Shown here in pieces: positions 11,767-14,122 of a DNA stretch of 14,122 nucleotides. Made by a program: the position numbers and the translations under genes. This DNA is from an uncultured Dehalococcoidia bacterium (lineage in GTDB: Bacteria > Chloroflexota > Dehalococcoidia > Dehalococcoidales > UBA3254), in NCBI GenBank assembly GCA_903890885.1, contig CAITCX010000004.1, positions 1-14,122 on the forward strand. Direction: 5' to 3'. Below the pieces are notes generated by a model that had not been told where the DNA came from, searched no databases, and saw only the letters and a list, made by a program, of their open reading frames with translations. Positions within the stretch are counted from its first letter, which is position 1, and each line of letters starts with the position of its first letter.

Positions 11767-14122
11767 GCTTCGGAGCACCGCTCCCAATTCAGCACTTAAC
11801 CGGCTAAGAATATTTTGTTGAACATTATTAACTTCTTCGTCTGTTAAAGTATGTTGGTTGGAACGGTAACTGATCCGATAAGCCAGTGATTTCTTGCCGG
11901 TCTCAAGTTGCTCACCTGTATAGACATCAAAAATATCCACCTGTTCCACCAGTGGAAAGCCCTGAATTAAGGTCTGAACCTGTTGATGTAAAATCCCGGT
12001 ATCCAGAATCAAAGCCATGTCTCTAACGATGGCCGGAAACCTGGGTACGGCTTTATAGGTTTTCGAGGCTATGGCGAGGGGCACCAGACCTTTAACGTCG
12101 ATTTCCAATATATATACCGGTTCAGCGATATCAAACGCCAAGGCAACTTTGGGATGAACTTCCCCCAGGACCCCGATTCTGGTTTTATTTAAAAATATAT
12201 CAGCCTGTTTGTTTCCGTGCAAACCCTTATCCTGTGCCTTTATGAAAACAGGATTTAAACCCAATCTTTGAAGCAAACCTTCGACAAGGCCTTTTACATC
12301 GTAATAATCCAATTTCTGATCATTGTTCTGCCAGGACTCTGCATAGCGTAACCCGCCCAAAACAGCACATAAAGTTTCCTTTTCTTCAGGTAGGCCTTTC
12401 TGCCGCTTTAAATATACTTTTCCACATTCAAACAGACGAATGCTGCCAGTTTCATAACGTCGGTTGGCGGCAAAAATATTCAATAAATTGGCCCTGAACG
12501 TCGTTCGCAAATATTCCATATCTGTAGTCATAGGATTAGCCACCCGGATCGGTATTTCAGTGACCGGTTCTCTATCCGGATCTAATTTTTGAATGCTCTC
12601 CAGACTTAACAATGAGAAATTCAATACTTCAAGGAAACCGTTTGAGATCAACCCCTGGCGGATATCCCTCTTTAATTCAAATATAGGATCTGGCATCAGA
12701 TGGGGAAGAGGTTCACCCAGCAGTGTATTGGGAATCTTATCATACCCTATCACCCTGGCCACTTCTTCAATCAGATCAGCCCCAATTTTGATATCGCTTC
12801 TCCAGTAAGGAGAAACAACTTCAATTTTTTCCTCTGACATAACTTGACATTCAATTCCCAGGGATTGTAACACATCGATGATCCTGTCAAGGCTGATATC
12901 AATGCCCAATAAACTCTTCACCTGGGAACGGGTTAACTCAACTGGAATAATAGGTGTTTTTCCTGGATAACAATCAATGTAACCGTTAGCTACCTGACCC
13001 TCGCCCAGTTCAAAAAGCAATTGATTTGCGCGTTTAAGAGCAGGTAAAGTCATTTCTGGAGAAATGCCCCTTTCGAACCGATAGCGAGATTCGCTGGTCA
13101 GACCCAAACTATTACCCGAAAAATAAATACTGGTCGGTTTAAAACTGGCGGCTTCCACCAGAACGTTTACAGTTTGTTCTGTAACTTCGCTGTTGGCACC
13201 ACCCATCACACCGGCTACTGCCACTGCCCTGGCAGCATCACAAATCACTAGCATCTTAGAATTCAGCTTCCGTTCTACTCCATCCAGTGACGTAATGATT
13301 TCATTTTCAAGTGCACGGCGCACAATAATTTTCTTTCCAATAATTTTATCGTAGTCAAATATATGCAGGGGCTGGCCATATTCCAACATCACATAGTTAC
13401 TTATATCTACGATGTTATTAATAGGTCGCATTCCACAGGCAACCAACCTGTCCTGCAGCCATTTAGGCGAAGGTTTTATCTTTATTCCGGTTACTATACT
13501 CGCACAGTATCTGGGGCACAAATCGGGTGCTTGTACCTCTACAGCTATTTTACTTTCCACCGAAGGCATAACCTCAGGATATTCAACCGCAGCAATGTGT
13601 ATTTTTTGGCCGCTCAGAGCAGCTGTCTCTCTAGCGATACCAATTATGGATAAACAGTCTGGTCGGTTAGGGGTGACCTCCAGGTCAATCACCGCATCAC
13701 CCATATAGTCACTCAAAGCCGCGCCTAAAGGAGCGTCGGCAGGCAATACCAGAATGCCTTCATGGTTCTGAGAAAGCCCTAGTTCAGCCTCTGAACAAAC
13801 CATTCCCAAAGACTCAACCCCACGAATTTTAGCGGGCTTTAATTTCATCATCTGGCCGGAGTGGCTATCCAGCAACTCTGCTCCGACGGTAGCAAAACAA
13901 ATATTATCGCCCACAGTTAAATTGGGAGCGCCACAGACCACAGTGTACTGCTCACTTCCTAAATCAACCGTGGCCAGTCTTAAGCGATCAGCTTTTGGAT
14001 GAGGATTGACTGCCAGTAACTTGCCAACCGAGACATTATGCCAACTTGTACCCTGCTCTTTAACAGAAGCTACCTCGATGCCAGCCATTGTTAGTCTGCT
14101 GGACAGGTCAGTAGGAGGGATA
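11764..14122 (-). CDS. pheT: Phenylalanine-tRNA ligase beta subunit, 5' end cut by window edge
   Basis: PheT joins PheS in the (alpha-beta)2 enzyme that charges tRNA-Phe; the beta chain binds tRNA and edits mischarged tyrosine. The 785 visible residues show the EMAP-II/OB tRNA-binding domain (NVSVGKLLAVNPHPKADRLRLATVDLG), the B3/4 editing domain (ACGMRPINNIVDISNYVMLEYGQPLHIFDYD), the B5 domain (VSPYWRSDIKIGADLIEEVARVIGYDKIP), the catalytic-like core (NPMTTDMEYLRTT) and the C-terminal anticodon-binding FDX-ACB domain (RFPAIVRDMALILD ... LTDEEVNNVQQNILSRL). The ATG at 14086-14088 is not the start: the frame continues to the edge with IPPTDLSSRLTMAGIEV, which matches the internal region after the family N-terminus. 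About 20-25 residues are missing. pheS presumably lies upstream, beyond the window. Confidence 0.97.
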   Translation of the reverse strand, partial: IPPTDLSSRLTMAGIEVASVKEQGTSWHNVSVGKLLAVNPHPKADRLRLATVDLGSEQYTVVCGAPNLTVGDNICFATVGAELLDSHSGQMMKLKPAKIRGVESLGMVCSEAELGLSQNHEGILVLPADAPLGAALSDYMGDAVIDLEVTPNRPDCLSIIGIARETAALSGQKIHIAAVEYPEVMPSVESKIAVEVQAPDLCPRYCASIVTGIKIKPSPKWLQDRLVACGMRPINNIVDISNYVMLEYGQPLHIFDYDKIIGKKIIVRRALENEIITSLDGVERKLNSKMLVICDAARAVAVAGVMGGANSEVTEQTVNVLVEAASFKPTSIYFSGNSLGLTSESRYRFERGISPEMTLPALKRANQLLFELGEGQVANGYIDCYPGKTPIIPVELTRSQVKSLLGIDISLDRIIDVLQSLGIECQVMSEEKIEVVSPYWRSDIKIGADLIEEVARVIGYDKIPNTLLGEPLPHLMPDPIFELKRDIRQGLISNGFLEVLNFSLLSLESIQKLDPDREPVTEIPIRVANPMTTDMEYLRTTFRANLLNIFAANRRYETGSIRLFECGKVYLKRQKGLPEEKETLCAVLGGLRYAESWQNNDQKLDYYDVKGLVEGLLQRLGLNPVFIKAQDKGLHGNKQADIFLNKTRIGVLGEVHPKVALAFDIAEPVYILEIDVKGLVPLAIASKTYKAVPRFPAIVRDMALILDTGILHQQVQTLIQGFPLVEQVDIFDVYTGEQLETGKKSLAYRISYRSNQHTLTDEEVNNVQQNILSRLSAELGAVLRS

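Noticed and set aside
1..14122. Hidden accessory system (CRISPR, toxin-antitoxin, transposon, prophage)
   Set aside because: Almost all of the sequence is accounted for by recognised translation genes. The remaining spacers are short and contain no repeats, integrase or transposase fragments.

Overview
The window is one continuous, strictly co-directional block of translation genes, all on the minus strand, so it is transcribed from right to left. In transcription order it holds the end of pheT (phenylalanyl-tRNA synthetase beta chain, start beyond the window), a 234-nt gap with a promoter and leader, then rpsL, rpsG, fusA, rpsJ, rplC, rplD, rplW, rplB, rpsS, rplV, rpsC, rplP, rpmC, rpsQ, rplN, rplX, rplE, rpsZ (zinc-type S14), rpsH, rplF, rplR and the 5' part of rpsE, which runs off the left edge. 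These are the str, S10 and spc operons fused end to end, without the tuf gene that often separates fusA from rpsJ.

The organism is a bacterium of moderate GC. The absence of tuf, the four-cysteine S14, the zinc-ribbon L24 and remembered similarity of S10, L2 and EF-G to the Dehalococcoides group point to a Chloroflexota, perhaps Dehalococcoidia-like lineage. This is an inference from memory of family sequences, not a database result. Shine-Dalgarno sites are clear for most genes, and 7 of the 22 determinable starts are GTG or TTG.

Region by region: 11764-14122 is pheT, whose true N-terminus lies outside the window. 11530-11763 is the only substantial non-coding stretch. It has a weak terminator-like fold after pheT, a promoter with a perfect TTGACA box and an extended -10, and a leader of about 118 nt ending in a perfect 13-bp hairpin just before the rpsL ribosome binding site. 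8457-11529 is the str part (S12, S7, EF-G). 3309-8464 is the S10 part, with rpsJ overlapping fusA by 8 nt. 1-3285 is the spc part. Most intergenic distances are under 25 nt and several genes overlap (rplP/rpsC 23 nt, rplW/rplD 14 nt, rpsJ/fusA 8 nt, rplR/rplF and rplE/rplX 1 nt), as expected for a translationally coupled operon.

The products work together: PheST charges tRNA-Phe, the S and L proteins build the two ribosomal subunits, and EF-G moves the ribosome along the message. I see no mobile element, CRISPR array, tRNA, rRNA or foreign gene cassette. The window is core genome. The least explained element is the structured rpsL leader.
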